The notes under the pieces were generated by a model, which searched no databases, was not told the DNA's origin, and was given only the letters and a program-made list of their open reading frames with translations. 64,000 nt of DNA from Tildeniella torsiva UHER 1998/13D. Its GTDB lineage: Bacteria; Cyanobacteriota; Cyanobacteriia; Phormidesmidales; Phormidesmidaceae. Made by a program: the position numbers and the translations under genes. Position 1 is the stretch's first letter. The number at the start of each line of letters is the position of its first letter. The stretch lies in contig JAHHIH010000024.1 of assembly GCA_019358835.1 (NCBI GenBank), positions 1 through 64,000 on the forward strand, written 5' to 3'. This document shows positions 7,750-15,618 of this stretch, one piece after another.

Positions 7750-7789
7750 GGGGCAATGGCCTCTGAGGCCGGTCTTTGACCATCGTACC

Positions 7790-8506
7790 CTAGCTCATCA
7801 GGCGGTAGCGCATGCCATCAGCAATTTTTTGCCCCAAATAGTCTGGAATCAGGCTCTCGTTGGGGCCTAGCAGGTAAAGAATGAGCCGGGTGCGCCCCCG
7901 CCAGACCAGCAGATTGGCATTGACCACTAGCAGGTCTTCTTGCCAGATGGCGTACATCACTTTATAGAAGAGGCCCGGCTGGTTGTCGGCTTCAATCAGC
8001 AGCGCCGGCAGATGAAAAACCGGATCCACGTAAAACTCTGTCTCTACGCGTTCGAGCCCGGCATTGAGATTGAACTCCACCGTCAGCATTTCTTCCACTT
8101 CAAAATGCCCTGCCAGCGTTTCTTGAATGGCGCGGCAGACATTCTCAGTGGTCTTGGGGCTTAGGGCCTTGCCCCCCCGAGACACGACCAGCTTGATAAA
8201 TACCAGCATGGGCGGATAGATCTGCCCATAGAGGCTGAGATTATGAATGGTTAGGCCGTAGGCTGCCAGCACCCCAAAAATATCGCTCAGCAAAAATGAC
8301 TGGTTGCGGTAGACAAAGTGCAGCGCACTTTTGTTGCCCTCGGGTTTAATGTCGAGTACCGCCTTGCGCTGCTTGTAGAGCTGGTAGGCCAAACGCAGAT
8401 TTTGCAGCTGAATCTCGCTGCTCACAAACTGCTCATAAAATTGCGGAAAAGCTCGGTTGAAGCGCTTCAACAGCTCAACCGTTGAGGGGTTTAAGCCAGC
8501 GGCCAT
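7790..8506 (-). CDS. ACT-domain-like cyanobacterial protein
   Basis: The protein has two ACT-like repeats. The second is clear: ALLIEADNQPGLFYKVMYAIWQEDLLVVNANL (split here as residues 169-200) has the ACT signature of a ligand-sensing beta-alpha-beta unit. The first, near residues 55-100 (LLSDIFGVLAAYGLTIHNLSLYG), is weaker. The ending WRGRTRLILYLLG also fits. Such repeats resemble those at the C-terminus of GlnD, so a role in sensing a small metabolite is reasonable, but no catalytic domain is present. I choose the ATG at 8506 (MAAGLNPS); ATGs at 8545 and 8554 are in frame but add a segment unlike the rest. It probably shares a transcript with the hydrolase downstream. Confidence 0.65.
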   Translation of the reverse strand: MAAGLNPSTVELLKRFNRAFPQFYEQFVSSEIQLQNLRLAYQLYKQRKAVLDIKPEGNKSALHFVYRNQSFLLSDIFGVLAAYGLTIHNLSLYGQIYPPMLVFIKLVVSRGGKALSPKTTENVCRAIQETLAGHFEVEEMLTVEFNLNAGLERVETEFYVDPVFHLPALLIEADNQPGLFYKVMYAIWQEDLLVVNANLLVWRGRTRLILYLLGPNESLIPDYLGQKIADGMRYRLMS

Positions 8507-8913
8507 GGTGGGAAGGATGGAACTCCATGGAGGTAACGTTAACATTTGCCGCATCAGGAAACCCTAGCAAAGACGAGAATCTAACCTCCGTCCTAACGTG
8601 TTGGGCAGAGGCTGTCGTCGGGGAAACCTCCTAAGTGCTGGGCAGAGGCGTTAAAGCAGTATAGAAGGGCTACATCGATCCGCTTGGCTGAAGCTGCGAT
8701 CGCCCTACCAGCCCCCACCGCCAACCCGCTCTACAGCAGCCCGCATAAATCTCCAGTGTTGCCAGAAGCAGGGGGATTTTATGGGGATATACTATGAGAA
8801 ACAGTCTTCAGATCTTAAGTCTAACCCTTAGCCGCAGCCACGGTGCCGCGTTAGTGAGGGTTTAAACTTATACTGCTGAACGTTGTGCCACCTCATTATC
8901 AGACAGGGCCTGC
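8507..8913. other. Divergent intergenic region with a short direct repeat
   Basis: This spacer separates the divergent ACT-like and GNAT genes and should hold both promoters. A roughly 20-bp imperfect direct repeat with the core TGGGCAGAGGC occurs at 8591-8612 and 8629-8648. TATACT at 8869-8874 is a possible -10 box for the GNAT gene. No additional gene is supported. Confidence 0.5.
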
Positions 8914-9435
8914 ATGGGTTTTTGGAAAAGTCTTTTTGTCGGATCTGATGGCGCTGCGTCCGGGGAGACAAGATCGGTGAATACCGTCCTAGAAGCTCTG
9001 CCCGAGCAGGGTGAAGGGTCGACGATTGTGTTTAGCACCGATCGCGACCTTGATCTCTACGAACTCGAAGAGTTGTGCAACGCTGTCGGCTGGGCCCGCC
9101 GCCCCATTCGCAAAGTTAAAAAAGCCATTCAGCACAGCTACCTAGTCGTTACTATGTGGGAGCAGCGCGGTGCTCGCCGTCGCTTAGTCGGCTTTTCTCG
9201 CGCTACCTCCGACCATGCCTTTAACGCCACGATTTGGGATGTGGTCGTGCATCCCGACTTTCAGGGGCGCGGTCTAGGTAAAGAACTCATGCGCCAGCTG
9301 ATCAAAAAACTGCGGAGTGAAGACATCAGCAACGTGACGCTGTTTGCCGATCCCCAGGTGGTTGAGTTTTATAAGGGTCTAGGCTTTATGCCCGATCCAG
9401 AAGGCATCAAGGGCATGTTCTGGTATCCCGACTAG
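8914..9435 (+). CDS. GNAT family N-acetyltransferase (Ycf52/NSI-like)
   Basis: The 173-residue enzyme has the GNAT acetyl-CoA motif [16 protein letters not shown] (QGRGLG at 117-122) and the C-terminal VEFYKGLGF block. The combination of [19 protein letters not shown] and [15 protein letters not shown] is characteristic of the cyanobacterial and plastid group that includes Ycf52 of red algae and plant NSI/SNAT. Members acetylate lysines of chloroplast proteins or arylalkylamines such as serotonin; which substrate applies here is unknown. The first 35 residues are a poorly conserved leader. The ATG at 8914 is the only nearby start. The gene appears monocistronic and is convergent with a DUF4332 gene 65 bp away. 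Confidence 0.82.
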   Translation: MGFWKSLFVGSDGAASGETRSVNTVLEALPEQGEGSTIVFSTDRDLDLYELEELCNAVGWARRPIRKVKKAIQHSYLVVTMWEQRGARRRLVGFSRATSDHAFNATIWDVVVHPDFQGRGLGKELMRQLIKKLRSEDISNVTLFADPQVVEFYKGLGFMPDPEGIKGMFWYPD

Positions 9436-9500
9436 GTTCTAAATATAGGGCCGGTGCTCAAAACATTAACCAGGCAAAATGCTGAGCCTGCTATGGTCGC

Positions 9501-9914
9501 TTAGGCTGAGCGAATCAGGGCTTTGGCCTGCTGAATCCAGAGGCTAACCTGGTCAGGGGTAGGGCACAGGTCATTGCGCTGGAGGGTGGCCACATGCAGC
9601 CGACGCAATCGGGTGTAGAGCCCCTGGGCCGTAGAGTCGGCCAACTGTGCCACAGAGATAATGCCAGCGTGCAGCAGTAGCCCATTAAACTGACATCCCA
9701 CGGCAGGCACCCGAGCCAGTTCGGCCAAAATGACCCACTTGGTGACGTAGCGCAGGGGTACCTGCATCTTCTTAGCCAGGGTTTGGCGGTGGTCTGCGGT
9801 GGCCCCATAACGACGGAGGTGTTCAGTACTGGTTAGGCCCAGCTGAGTCATGCCCTGGGCGTGGGTGGGGCTGAGCCCCGGCAGCTGATCGAGGCGATAG
9901 GCTGGGGTAGCCAT
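9501..9914 (-). CDS. DUF4332 domain protein (helix-hairpin-helix-like)
   Basis: The 137-residue protein consists of two helical repeats resembling helix-hairpin-helix units: YRLDQLPGLSPTHAQGMTQLGLTSTEHLRRYG and, after a linker, a second unit around residues 75-135 (LARVPAVGCQFNGLLLHAGIISVAQLA). This is the DUF4332 pattern, thought to bind nucleic acids or form protein contacts, with no established function. The ATG at 9914 (MATPAYRL) is chosen; an in-frame TTG at 9974 would add an unlikely leader. It is divergent from tRNA-Pro, whose 5' end is 94 bp away. Confidence 0.75.
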   Translation of the reverse strand: MATPAYRLDQLPGLSPTHAQGMTQLGLTSTEHLRRYGATADHRQTLAKKMQVPLRYVTKWVILAELARVPAVGCQFNGLLLHAGIISVAQLADSTAQGLYTRLRRLHVATLQRNDLCPTPDQVSLWIQQAKALIRSA

Positions 9915-10008
9915 AGAAAACCTGCGTTGATAAGGAACGGCATTTGTCTGAGCATGAATCAGCTGTACCGGCAAAAAAGCAGGCTATACTGGTGGACATG
10001 TTGGTCTA

Positions 10009-10082
10009 CGGGATGTAGCGCAGCTTGGTAGCGCGCCTGCTTTGGGAGCAGGATGTCGCAGGTTCAAATCCTGTCATCCCGA
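10009..10082 (+). tRNA. tRNA-Pro (anticodon TGG)
   Basis: A complete cloverleaf is visible. The acceptor stem pairs CGGGATG (10009-10015) with CATCCCG (10075-10081), followed by discriminator A. The D-arm contains AGCTTGGTAGCG, the anticodon stem-loop is CCTGC-TTTGGGA-GCAGG with anticodon TGG, and the T-loop reads GGTTCAAATCC. CCA is not encoded. Confidence 0.96.
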
Positions 10083-10228
10083 TTTTGAGTATAGTGGCTT
10101 GCCCTAGGCAGATAGTAGGACTGTCACAGGGAGCCATCCAAAAGCCTCCTTGTCTGTAGTATCTATAGTCAGTGATATTGACGATCATTTGCCCGCTTCT
10201 TTGCCGTTACGCCACGACGAAATATCCT

Positions 10229-10996
10229 ATGAGACACCTCTTTTCTGCCCTTCTGCGGCCCCTTCCCCTGTTGACTGTCTTGGCCAGCGGTAGCTTGCTG
10301 GGTGGTGGTCTGGTGATGCCTCTACCCGCCGCCGCCCTGGGGGAAGAGGCCATTGTCGATAAGCTTGAACAGGTGCCGGTCTTTGTAATTTTGAACTCTG
10401 ACGGTCAGCCCCTCACCGCTGCCGCAGAGGTGGATGATCAGGAAGTGAAAGTGCCCGTAGTCTTTATTGACGGTGAGGCGGCTGAAGAGTTTTTGACCCG
10501 CGCCCGAGAAGAAGATCCCAGCGCTGAGGTAGCCCTGGTGGATCTCGGTACCCTGTACCAGGAAACGGTTCTCGGCGATGAAGAGCAAGTCCCATTGCTG
10601 TATCTTCCCATTGGCGATGAGTTAGATACGGCGACACAGCTTCAATCTAATTTTCAAGGGGTACCGTTGTTTATAGCTCGTCAGGGTGCCGACGGCCCTT
10701 ACCTCACCATTAACCAAGACGGTCAGGCTTCGCTGCCGATGTTTTTCTCGCGTAACGATCTGCAGACCCTGCTCGATCGCTATGGAGAGACTAACGCCGA
10801 AGCCGCCGATAACATTGTGGTGCAGGTGCTGTCGTTAGAGTGGCTGCTGGCTACCATGAGCAGCAATAGTGACCCTGAGCTGGATGCCCAGCTTCAGCAG
10901 GTGCGGCTCTTTCCCTCTACGGAGGTGCTCAACTTCATTCGAGCCCAAGAGGCAGAGCCCGCTGCTGGCGAACCAGCACCTGCTGCTGGAGAATAA
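10229..10996 (+). CDS. tic22: Tic22-like periplasmic protein
   Basis: Tic22 proteins are soluble chaperone-like proteins of the cyanobacterial periplasm, needed for outer-membrane biogenesis and related to a plastid import component. The 255-residue product begins with a signal peptide (MRHLFSALLRPLPLLTVLASG, ending near AAALG at residue 38). The Tic22 pattern follows: VPVFVILNSDGQPL, VPVVFIDGEAAEEFL, VPLLYLPIG, VPLFIARQG and FFSRNDLQTLLDRY. A proline/alanine-rich acidic tail (EPAAGEPAPAAGE) is probably disordered. The ATG at 10229 is chosen because the signal peptide starts there; a GTG at 10172 would mask it. A strong terminator follows at 11050-11095. Confidence 0.88.
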   Translation: MRHLFSALLRPLPLLTVLASGSLLGGGLVMPLPAAALGEEAIVDKLEQVPVFVILNSDGQPLTAAAEVDDQEVKVPVVFIDGEAAEEFLTRAREEDPSAEVALVDLGTLYQETVLGDEEQVPLLYLPIGDELDTATQLQSNFQGVPLFIARQGADGPYLTINQDGQASLPMFFSRNDLQTLLDRYGETNAEAADNIVVQVLSLEWLLATMSSNSDPELDAQLQQVRLFPSTEVLNFIRAQEAEPAAGEPAPAAGE

Positions 10997-11049
10997 AACT
11001 CCTGATCACGTTGGGGGTACCTAACCGAGATTAGGAATTAGCAAAACAA

Positions 11050-11095
11050 AAAAATAGCCGATGGCTAAGCAGAGTCAAAGCCATCGGCTATTTTT
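11050..11095. terminator. Strong bidirectional intrinsic terminator
   Basis: AAAAATAGCCGATGGCT (11050-11066) pairs with AGCCATCGGCTATTTTT (11079-11095) in a 17-bp stem with a 12-base loop. A and T runs at the stem base serve both strands, fitting the convergent tic22 and phosphoketolase-like genes. Confidence 0.92.
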
Positions 11096-11138
11096 GTCTT
11101 TGAAGCCACTATGGCTTCAAAGGCGATTGAACCCAACC

Positions 11139-13343
11139 TTAGCCCAGCAGCGCGGTGGCTCTAGCCACAAAGTTGTCGGCGGTAATCCCGTTAAGCGCCA
11201 TAATCTGGCCAGCGCTAGCGGTGGTTTCCCCGCGTTTCCAGCAAAAGGTATCGCGGGGGGACGTGCTGCGCAGCATGATGGGTTCTAGCATAGCGCTAGA
11301 GCCACCGGTCACCCCAATCAGCACGTCGCCGCCAAAAAGACGCTCGAACCCGGCATCGTCTAAGAAATTGCTGTCGGGTTCAGAGCACATGTCCCAAGCC
11401 ACATCGGTCGGACGATAGAGCTGGCGTGGGTTAACCACTGACACAATGCGGCTGCCAATGCCTTTAGCCGCTAACTGTTCGGCGGCTTCAACCACGGGTA
11501 TCAGAGTCATATCGCCAATCACCGCAAACACAACGGTTTTATCGCCAGCGGTGCTAGTCAACGCTACCGCTCCCTCGGCTAGGGCGCGGCGGGTCTGCTC
11601 GAAGGTGGTGCGCACGGGCAGCGGCGACTTGCTGGCCGTGATCGTGATGCCTTTGTTGCGGGTGCCCAGCGCCCAGTCGTAGCACACCTGAATGCTGTTG
11701 GCGTCGGTTGGAAAGAGCGCGTACACGTTGCCGTTGCGCAGCATGCCCGCGAAGTAGTTTTCGACCTCGGGGCGCTGGTGGGTCCAGCCGTTGCGGCCCT
11801 GTTCTAGGGCACCGGCGGTAAATAGGGCAATGGTAGAGGGGGTGGGGCGACGCAGCTCAGCCATCGCCTGGGTGACGGTCTGCCAGATGGGCAAGCCGTT
11901 GATGGCAAAGGATTCGTAGGAGCACCAGAGGGTGCGCGCACCAAACAGAGCCTGGGCAGCGGCAAACCCGGCGCAGGCATCTTCGCTGAGGGGTTCATAC
12001 ACCTGCCCCTGGGGCTGTTGAAAGTAGGTGGCGTCGGTGGTGGGGTGAATGATTTTGAGCGCCTGGTTGATGTTGTTAATGCCAGAGGCGGCGTTGCCGT
12101 CGGCGTTGGTGACGACAAACTGCGCATCTTGCTGGCCCACATAGCCCACCAGGGCTCCCATGGCGGTGGTGGCCACCTGCTTATCGCCCCCGACGGGGAA
12201 TTCGTTGAGGGGCAGGGTGCCCAGGTCGGCCAGGGGTAGTACCGATTCTGTGACTGCTGTTTTAGCGCCGGGGCCGCCCATGGAGCGTTCATAGTTGGTG
12301 CGCACCAGTGCCCAGGCGTCGGGATGCAGGGCGCGGGTAGTGAGGGCGCTGACGATGTAGTCGCGCTGGAGGGAGTCGCCAGGGTAGAGGTTGTGGGATT
12401 GGGCGCCGCGCTTGTGGACGCCTGCCCCTTTGAGCTGCTTGACAATTAAGACGGTGAGGGTGCCGCCCAGGGCAAGCTTGGCCGCTTTATCGGTGGCTTC
12501 GAGCACGGCCTGGGTAAAGGCAAAGCGCTGGGGAAAGGAGAAGGCGGTGCTGTCTACATAATCGCCGGGCTGATCGGCGTCGTCAAAGTCTTTGGCATCG
12601 ACGAGGACTACCTCCTGGAAGCCGTTGCCGCGCCAGTATTCAACCATGGCCTGGTTGGACTTGGTGGAGACCATACTGTGGTGTTCCTGGCTGTAGCCAT
12701 TCCACACCAGGATGGGCAGGAAGTTGGTGACGGTGGGGTAGGCGGTGTTGAAGTGGCCAAAGCTGCTCATGATGTAGGGCTCGCCCAGGCCGCCGTCGCC
12801 GATGGTGACGGGGAACAGGACACCGGGGTGCAGCTTGGCCCCGACCATGGCGAAGTGCTGGCCCTGGCCCAGCGGCCCGGCGGGGTTGAGCAGGCCGGGG
12901 ATTTGGCCGGATAGGTGGCCCAGCAGACCGTGGGTTTCGCGGAAGCGATCGCACAGCTGCTGTACGGTCTCAATCCCCATATCCTCCAGCGATCGATCTA
13001 AAAACACATTGCTGTAAAAGCCGGGGGCGTGGTGGCCGACCTCGGTAATGATGTTTTTGTGGCCCAGCATGACCAGGGAGGCGATCGCCTCCGTGATGCT
13101 GGCAAAGCCGCCGGGGTGGCCCGACTCTTTGCTGGCGGTGACTTGTAGGGTGAGGTAGCGCAGCGCGTCGGCGGCCAGCAGGGTCTGGTAGACGGCTTCT
13201 GGGTCGCTGGGCGAAGATACGGCGGTTTGGTCTGGGGCGATCGCCGCAGTCTGGCCGTAGGCCGCAAACTCGGGGAGCAGCTCCCCAAAGTGCTGAATGC
13301 CTTCACAAAAAGCCGGAATCGATTGCGTGGTGGCCACCGTCAT
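11139..13343 (-). CDS. Thiamine-diphosphate enzyme of the phosphoketolase/transketolase superfamily
   Basis: The 734-residue protein has an N-terminal pyrophosphate-binding domain with SGHPGG and a GDG...N cofactor motif (TIGDGGLGEP, with the Asn in LVWNGYSQEHH). A pyrimidine-binding domain carries NADGNAASGINN, and a C-terminal XFP-like domain has LEQGRNGWTHQRPEVENYF. That last block resembles the QDHNGFSHQDP motif of phosphoketolases, and YALFPTDANS also fits. It is shorter and clearly divergent from standard 790-820-residue phosphoketolases. It may match the second, atypical cyanobacterial phosphoketolase (Sll0529-like). If active it would split xylulose-5-phosphate or fructose-6-phosphate to acetyl phosphate. 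The ATG at 13343 is clear. Exact substrate is uncertain. Confidence 0.7.
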   Translation of the reverse strand: MTVATTQSIPAFCEGIQHFGELLPEFAAYGQTAAIAPDQTAVSSPSDPEAVYQTLLAADALRYLTLQVTASKESGHPGGFASITEAIASLVMLGHKNIITEVGHHAPGFYSNVFLDRSLEDMGIETVQQLCDRFRETHGLLGHLSGQIPGLLNPAGPLGQGQHFAMVGAKLHPGVLFPVTIGDGGLGEPYIMSSFGHFNTAYPTVTNFLPILVWNGYSQEHHSMVSTKSNQAMVEYWRGNGFQEVVLVDAKDFDDADQPGDYVDSTAFSFPQRFAFTQAVLEATDKAAKLALGGTLTVLIVKQLKGAGVHKRGAQSHNLYPGDSLQRDYIVSALTTRALHPDAWALVRTNYERSMGGPGAKTAVTESVLPLADLGTLPLNEFPVGGDKQVATTAMGALVGYVGQQDAQFVVTNADGNAASGINNINQALKIIHPTTDATYFQQPQGQVYEPLSEDACAGFAAAQALFGARTLWCSYESFAINGLPIWQTVTQAMAELRRPTPSTIALFTAGALEQGRNGWTHQRPEVENYFAGMLRNGNVYALFPTDANSIQVCYDWALGTRNKGITITASKSPLPVRTTFEQTRRALAEGAVALTSTAGDKTVVFAVIGDMTLIPVVEAAEQLAAKGIGSRIVSVVNPRQLYRPTDVAWDMCSEPDSNFLDDAGFERLFGGDVLIGVTGGSSAMLEPIMLRSTSPRDTFCWKRGETTASAGQIMALNGITADNFVARATALLG

Positions 13344-13576
13344 ACCTTAACCCTCTAGCTAGCGTCAAAAGAACTGTTGCTCCCCAACCCCGCTGGCGCG
13401 CCCTGTCTGAGTAAGGAGAGGGCATTTGCCCGGCAAAGGCGCCATTGTATACAGTCGGCAAGGAGCTGTTAACCATCCTACACAGCCATGGGGCACCGAG
13501 ACGGTGGGCACCATTACGATTCTGGGGAGCTGTGATTGGGGTAAGCCGAGATTTGTGTGATTACGTTGCTGGGGTA

Positions 13577-14047
13577 TTAGGGGTGCGCGCCATGGATGGT
13601 GGCCGATCGCAACAGCAGGGGGAGCCAACTAATGGCTAAACCCAGAAGCGCCAGGGCCGATAGCCAAAAGAATGCCACCACGTCTCTAAATCCGGCGATT
13701 AAATTATCAACTCGGGCCAGCAGCGACACGGCAATCAGCATGAGGAAGTAGGCAAACCGCTGAAACTGGCTGACGGCGGCCACCGCCAGCGAGGCTATAG
13801 CGAGCGCCATAACGAAGTATCCCAGATCAGACTGAAAGCCTAGCAGCAGCAGCTGCCGCATTCTGGGCCAGCCTAGGGTAATGGCCCAGGCCCCCCAGAT
13901 CGCCAGCAGGCCGCTGACGGCCCAGCCGAGGGGAGATGTCTTGTTATGGTGCAAAAAACCACCGTAGGTGGCATAGGCCATGATCAAGAGCGTCCACGAG
14001 AGCCAGTGGCTCTGGAGCACGGTCTGTAGGGAGCGATCTAATTTCAT
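13577..14047 (-). CDS. Small multi-pass membrane protein of unknown function
   Basis: This 156-residue protein is almost entirely hydrophobic, with about five membrane helices (near residues 13-30, 42-60, 74-92, 94-110 and 122-146). The conserved-looking segments are AYATYGGFLHHNKTSPLGW near the N-terminus and FQRFAYFLMLIAVSLLARVDNLI in the middle. I do not recognise a named family; it resembles uncharacterised cyanobacterial membrane proteins. It lies 24 bp downstream of the NIL-ferredoxin gene on the same strand, so the two are likely co-transcribed, perhaps linking it to a redox process. Confidence 0.65.
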   Translation of the reverse strand: MKLDRSLQTVLQSHWLSWTLLIMAYATYGGFLHHNKTSPLGWAVSGLLAIWGAWAITLGWPRMRQLLLLGFQSDLGYFVMALAIASLAVAAVSQFQRFAYFLMLIAVSLLARVDNLIAGFRDVVAFFWLSALALLGLAISWLPLLLRSATIHGAHP

Positions 14048-14071
14048 GGCGATTGCCTCGCGAGGGACAAG

Positions 14072-14476
14072 CTAAAGATTAGTGGAAATGGCCTGCACGG
14101 GGCAGGTGGGCACACACTGCTCACAGACAATGCAGCGCGATCGCGCAAAGGTCAGCCGGTAGGTCTCGGGGTCGAGGGTGAGGGCACGGGTGGGGCAGAC
14201 CCCGGTACAGAGCCCACAGTGGACGCAGAGGTCGTCATCCACCACAATCTCACCGCTGGCGCTCGACACTTCAATATCCTGCACTTCTAGCCAGTCGATG
14301 GCGTCGTTGAGCTGGTCGATGTCGCCCGACAGCTCGACCACCAGGGTGCCTACCTGGTTGGGGGCCACCTGGGCGCGAATAATGTTGGCGGCAATATTAA
14401 AGTCTTTGGCCAGTCGGTAGGTGATCGGCATGTGCACCGATCGCTTGGGGAAAATCAGCTTAACCCGTTTTTTCAT
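14072..14476 (-). CDS. NIL domain plus 2x[4Fe-4S] ferredoxin
   Basis: The 134-residue protein joins an N-terminal NIL domain (residues 1-78), a small ligand-binding fold first seen in methionine ABC transporters, to a bacterial-type ferredoxin. The cluster ligands are C84, C87, C90 and C94 (CVHCGLCTGVCP) and C115, C118, C121 and C125 (CIVCEQCVPTCP), giving two [4Fe-4S] clusters. Similar cyanobacterial proteins are linked to sulfur or methionine metabolism, but the partner is not known. The ATG at 14476 is the natural start. It is divergent from txlA (112 bp), another redox gene, and probably forms an operon with the membrane protein downstream. Confidence 0.88.
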   Translation of the reverse strand: MKKRVKLIFPKRSVHMPITYRLAKDFNIAANIIRAQVAPNQVGTLVVELSGDIDQLNDAIDWLEVQDIEVSSASGEIVVDDDLCVHCGLCTGVCPTRALTLDPETYRLTFARSRCIVCEQCVPTCPVQAISTNL

Positions 14477-14588
14477 GGCCGCCTCTACACCCCGATTCTT
14501 TTACACTAAATATTAGCGGGCTGCTTCTATCCTAACCGGAGACCCAGGGTGTCCCGCCCTCATCCCATGCTGAGACTGCCGCCGCCCT

Positions 14589-15170
14589 ATGTCAGACCCT
14601 TCCCCTAGCCCTACGGAACTCCCGACCAGCCGCGCCCGCAATCTGGTGGTCGCAATCGCGGCTATTGTGCTGGCGATCGCCATGGTATTGGGCATTCGCA
14701 CCCAGTCAACCACCCCCTCGCTAAGCGAACTGGCCACCAGCGCTGTGCCCTACGAGGTGGCCCAAACCAATGGCAGGCCCACGCTGCTGGAGTTTTACGC
14801 CAACTGGTGCACTAGCTGTCAGGCGATGGCGGGCGATATGGCCGAGCTGCGGGACGGGTACGGCGATCGCGTCAATTTCGTCATGCTCAACATCGACAAC
14901 AACAAGTGGCTGCCCGAAATGCTGGCCTACCGGGTCGAAGGCATTCCCCACTTTGTCTATATGGGGGCCGATGCCCATCCCATCGCCACCGCTGTTGGCG
15001 AACAGCCCCGGCAGATTCTCAGCGACAACCTAGACGCGCTGATTGCCCAGGCTCCCCTGCCCCACCAGCAGACCTTTGGCCGCACTTCAGAGGTGGAGGG
15101 GGATTTTCTGTCGCGGCAGAGCGCTGTTAATGACGATCCTCGCGCCCACGGCAGTGCGATCGTGAATTAA
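14589..15170 (+). CDS. txlA: Membrane-anchored thioredoxin TxlA/HCF164-like
   Basis: The protein has one N-terminal membrane helix (about residues 19-36) and then a thioredoxin fold with redox motif WCTSC (C74 and C77) and a cis-proline in EGIPHF. This is the arrangement of cyanobacterial TxlA and plant HCF164, thylakoid proteins that pass reducing equivalents into the lumen for cytochrome b6f assembly. The fold ends near residue 155, and a 35-residue hydrophilic tail follows. The ATG at 14589 gives a positively charged segment (RAR) before the membrane helix. petC and petA, encoding two cytochrome b6f subunits, are 30 kb away. Confidence 0.87.
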   Translation: MSDPSPSPTELPTSRARNLVVAIAAIVLAIAMVLGIRTQSTTPSLSELATSAVPYEVAQTNGRPTLLEFYANWCTSCQAMAGDMAELRDGYGDRVNFVMLNIDNNKWLPEMLAYRVEGIPHFVYMGADAHPIATAVGEQPRQILSDNLDALIAQAPLPHQQTFGRTSEVEGDFLSRQSAVNDDPRAHGSAIVN

Positions 15171-15187
15171 CCTGGGGCCGGGATGCG

Positions 15188-15574
15188 TCAGGTCATCGCA
15201 TTCCAAATAGTTTTTGTGTCAGCAAACATCCGAAAACGACAGACTTTGCCATCCCGCAGATCGTAGATATGGGTGGCAGCCGCATCCAGAGGCTTGCCTG
15301 TCATACGGTTTCTCCCCACATATCGCCCCACTACAACCACTGCATTGCCAGCATCTAGATAGTCTTCGATCTCGTAGGAGAAGCCGATCCAATCGGCTCG
15401 GTTGGCTTCAAACACGTTCTGGATCACCTCGGCTGCACCTCGATGGGTCTTACCGTTTGGGAAACCCTCATTTTGCATCCATTCCAGATCTGCTGTGCAA
15501 ATATCCAGGAATGCATCGTAATCTTGCTCACGAAAGGTTCGGTAGAGTTCTTTAATAAGATCGATATTGTTCAC
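15188..15574 (-). CDS. SnoaL/NTF2-like protein
   Basis: This 128-residue protein has the cone-shaped NTF2-like pattern: helices ELYRTFREQDYDAFLDI, then a pocket-lining strand set (VVVVGRYVGR, THIYDLRDGKVCRFRMFADT). SnoaL-type members include polyketide cyclases, isomerases and proteins with no catalytic role. Conserved acidic residues (D25 region, D101 region) could line a pocket but I cannot assign a reaction. The start at 15574 is GTG, with no clear ribosome-binding site. It is convergent with txlA, 17 bp from that stop, and divergent from nothing; ald follows 44 bp further upstream of its promoter side on the same strand. Confidence 0.75.
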   Translation of the reverse strand: MNNIDLIKELYRTFREQDYDAFLDICTADLEWMQNEGFPNGKTHRGAAEVIQNVFEANRADWIGFSYEIEDYLDAGNAVVVVGRYVGRNRMTGKPLDAAATHIYDLRDGKVCRFRMFADTKTIWNAMT

Positions 15575-15618
15575 TGTTCAACCCATTGACAATTGGCTTT
15601 CCTGCCGCAGATAAGTTG

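Noticed and set aside
11061-11288. Open frame across the terminator between tic22 and the phosphoketolase-like gene
   Set aside because: It runs through a strong hairpin and then into the antisense strand of a real gene.
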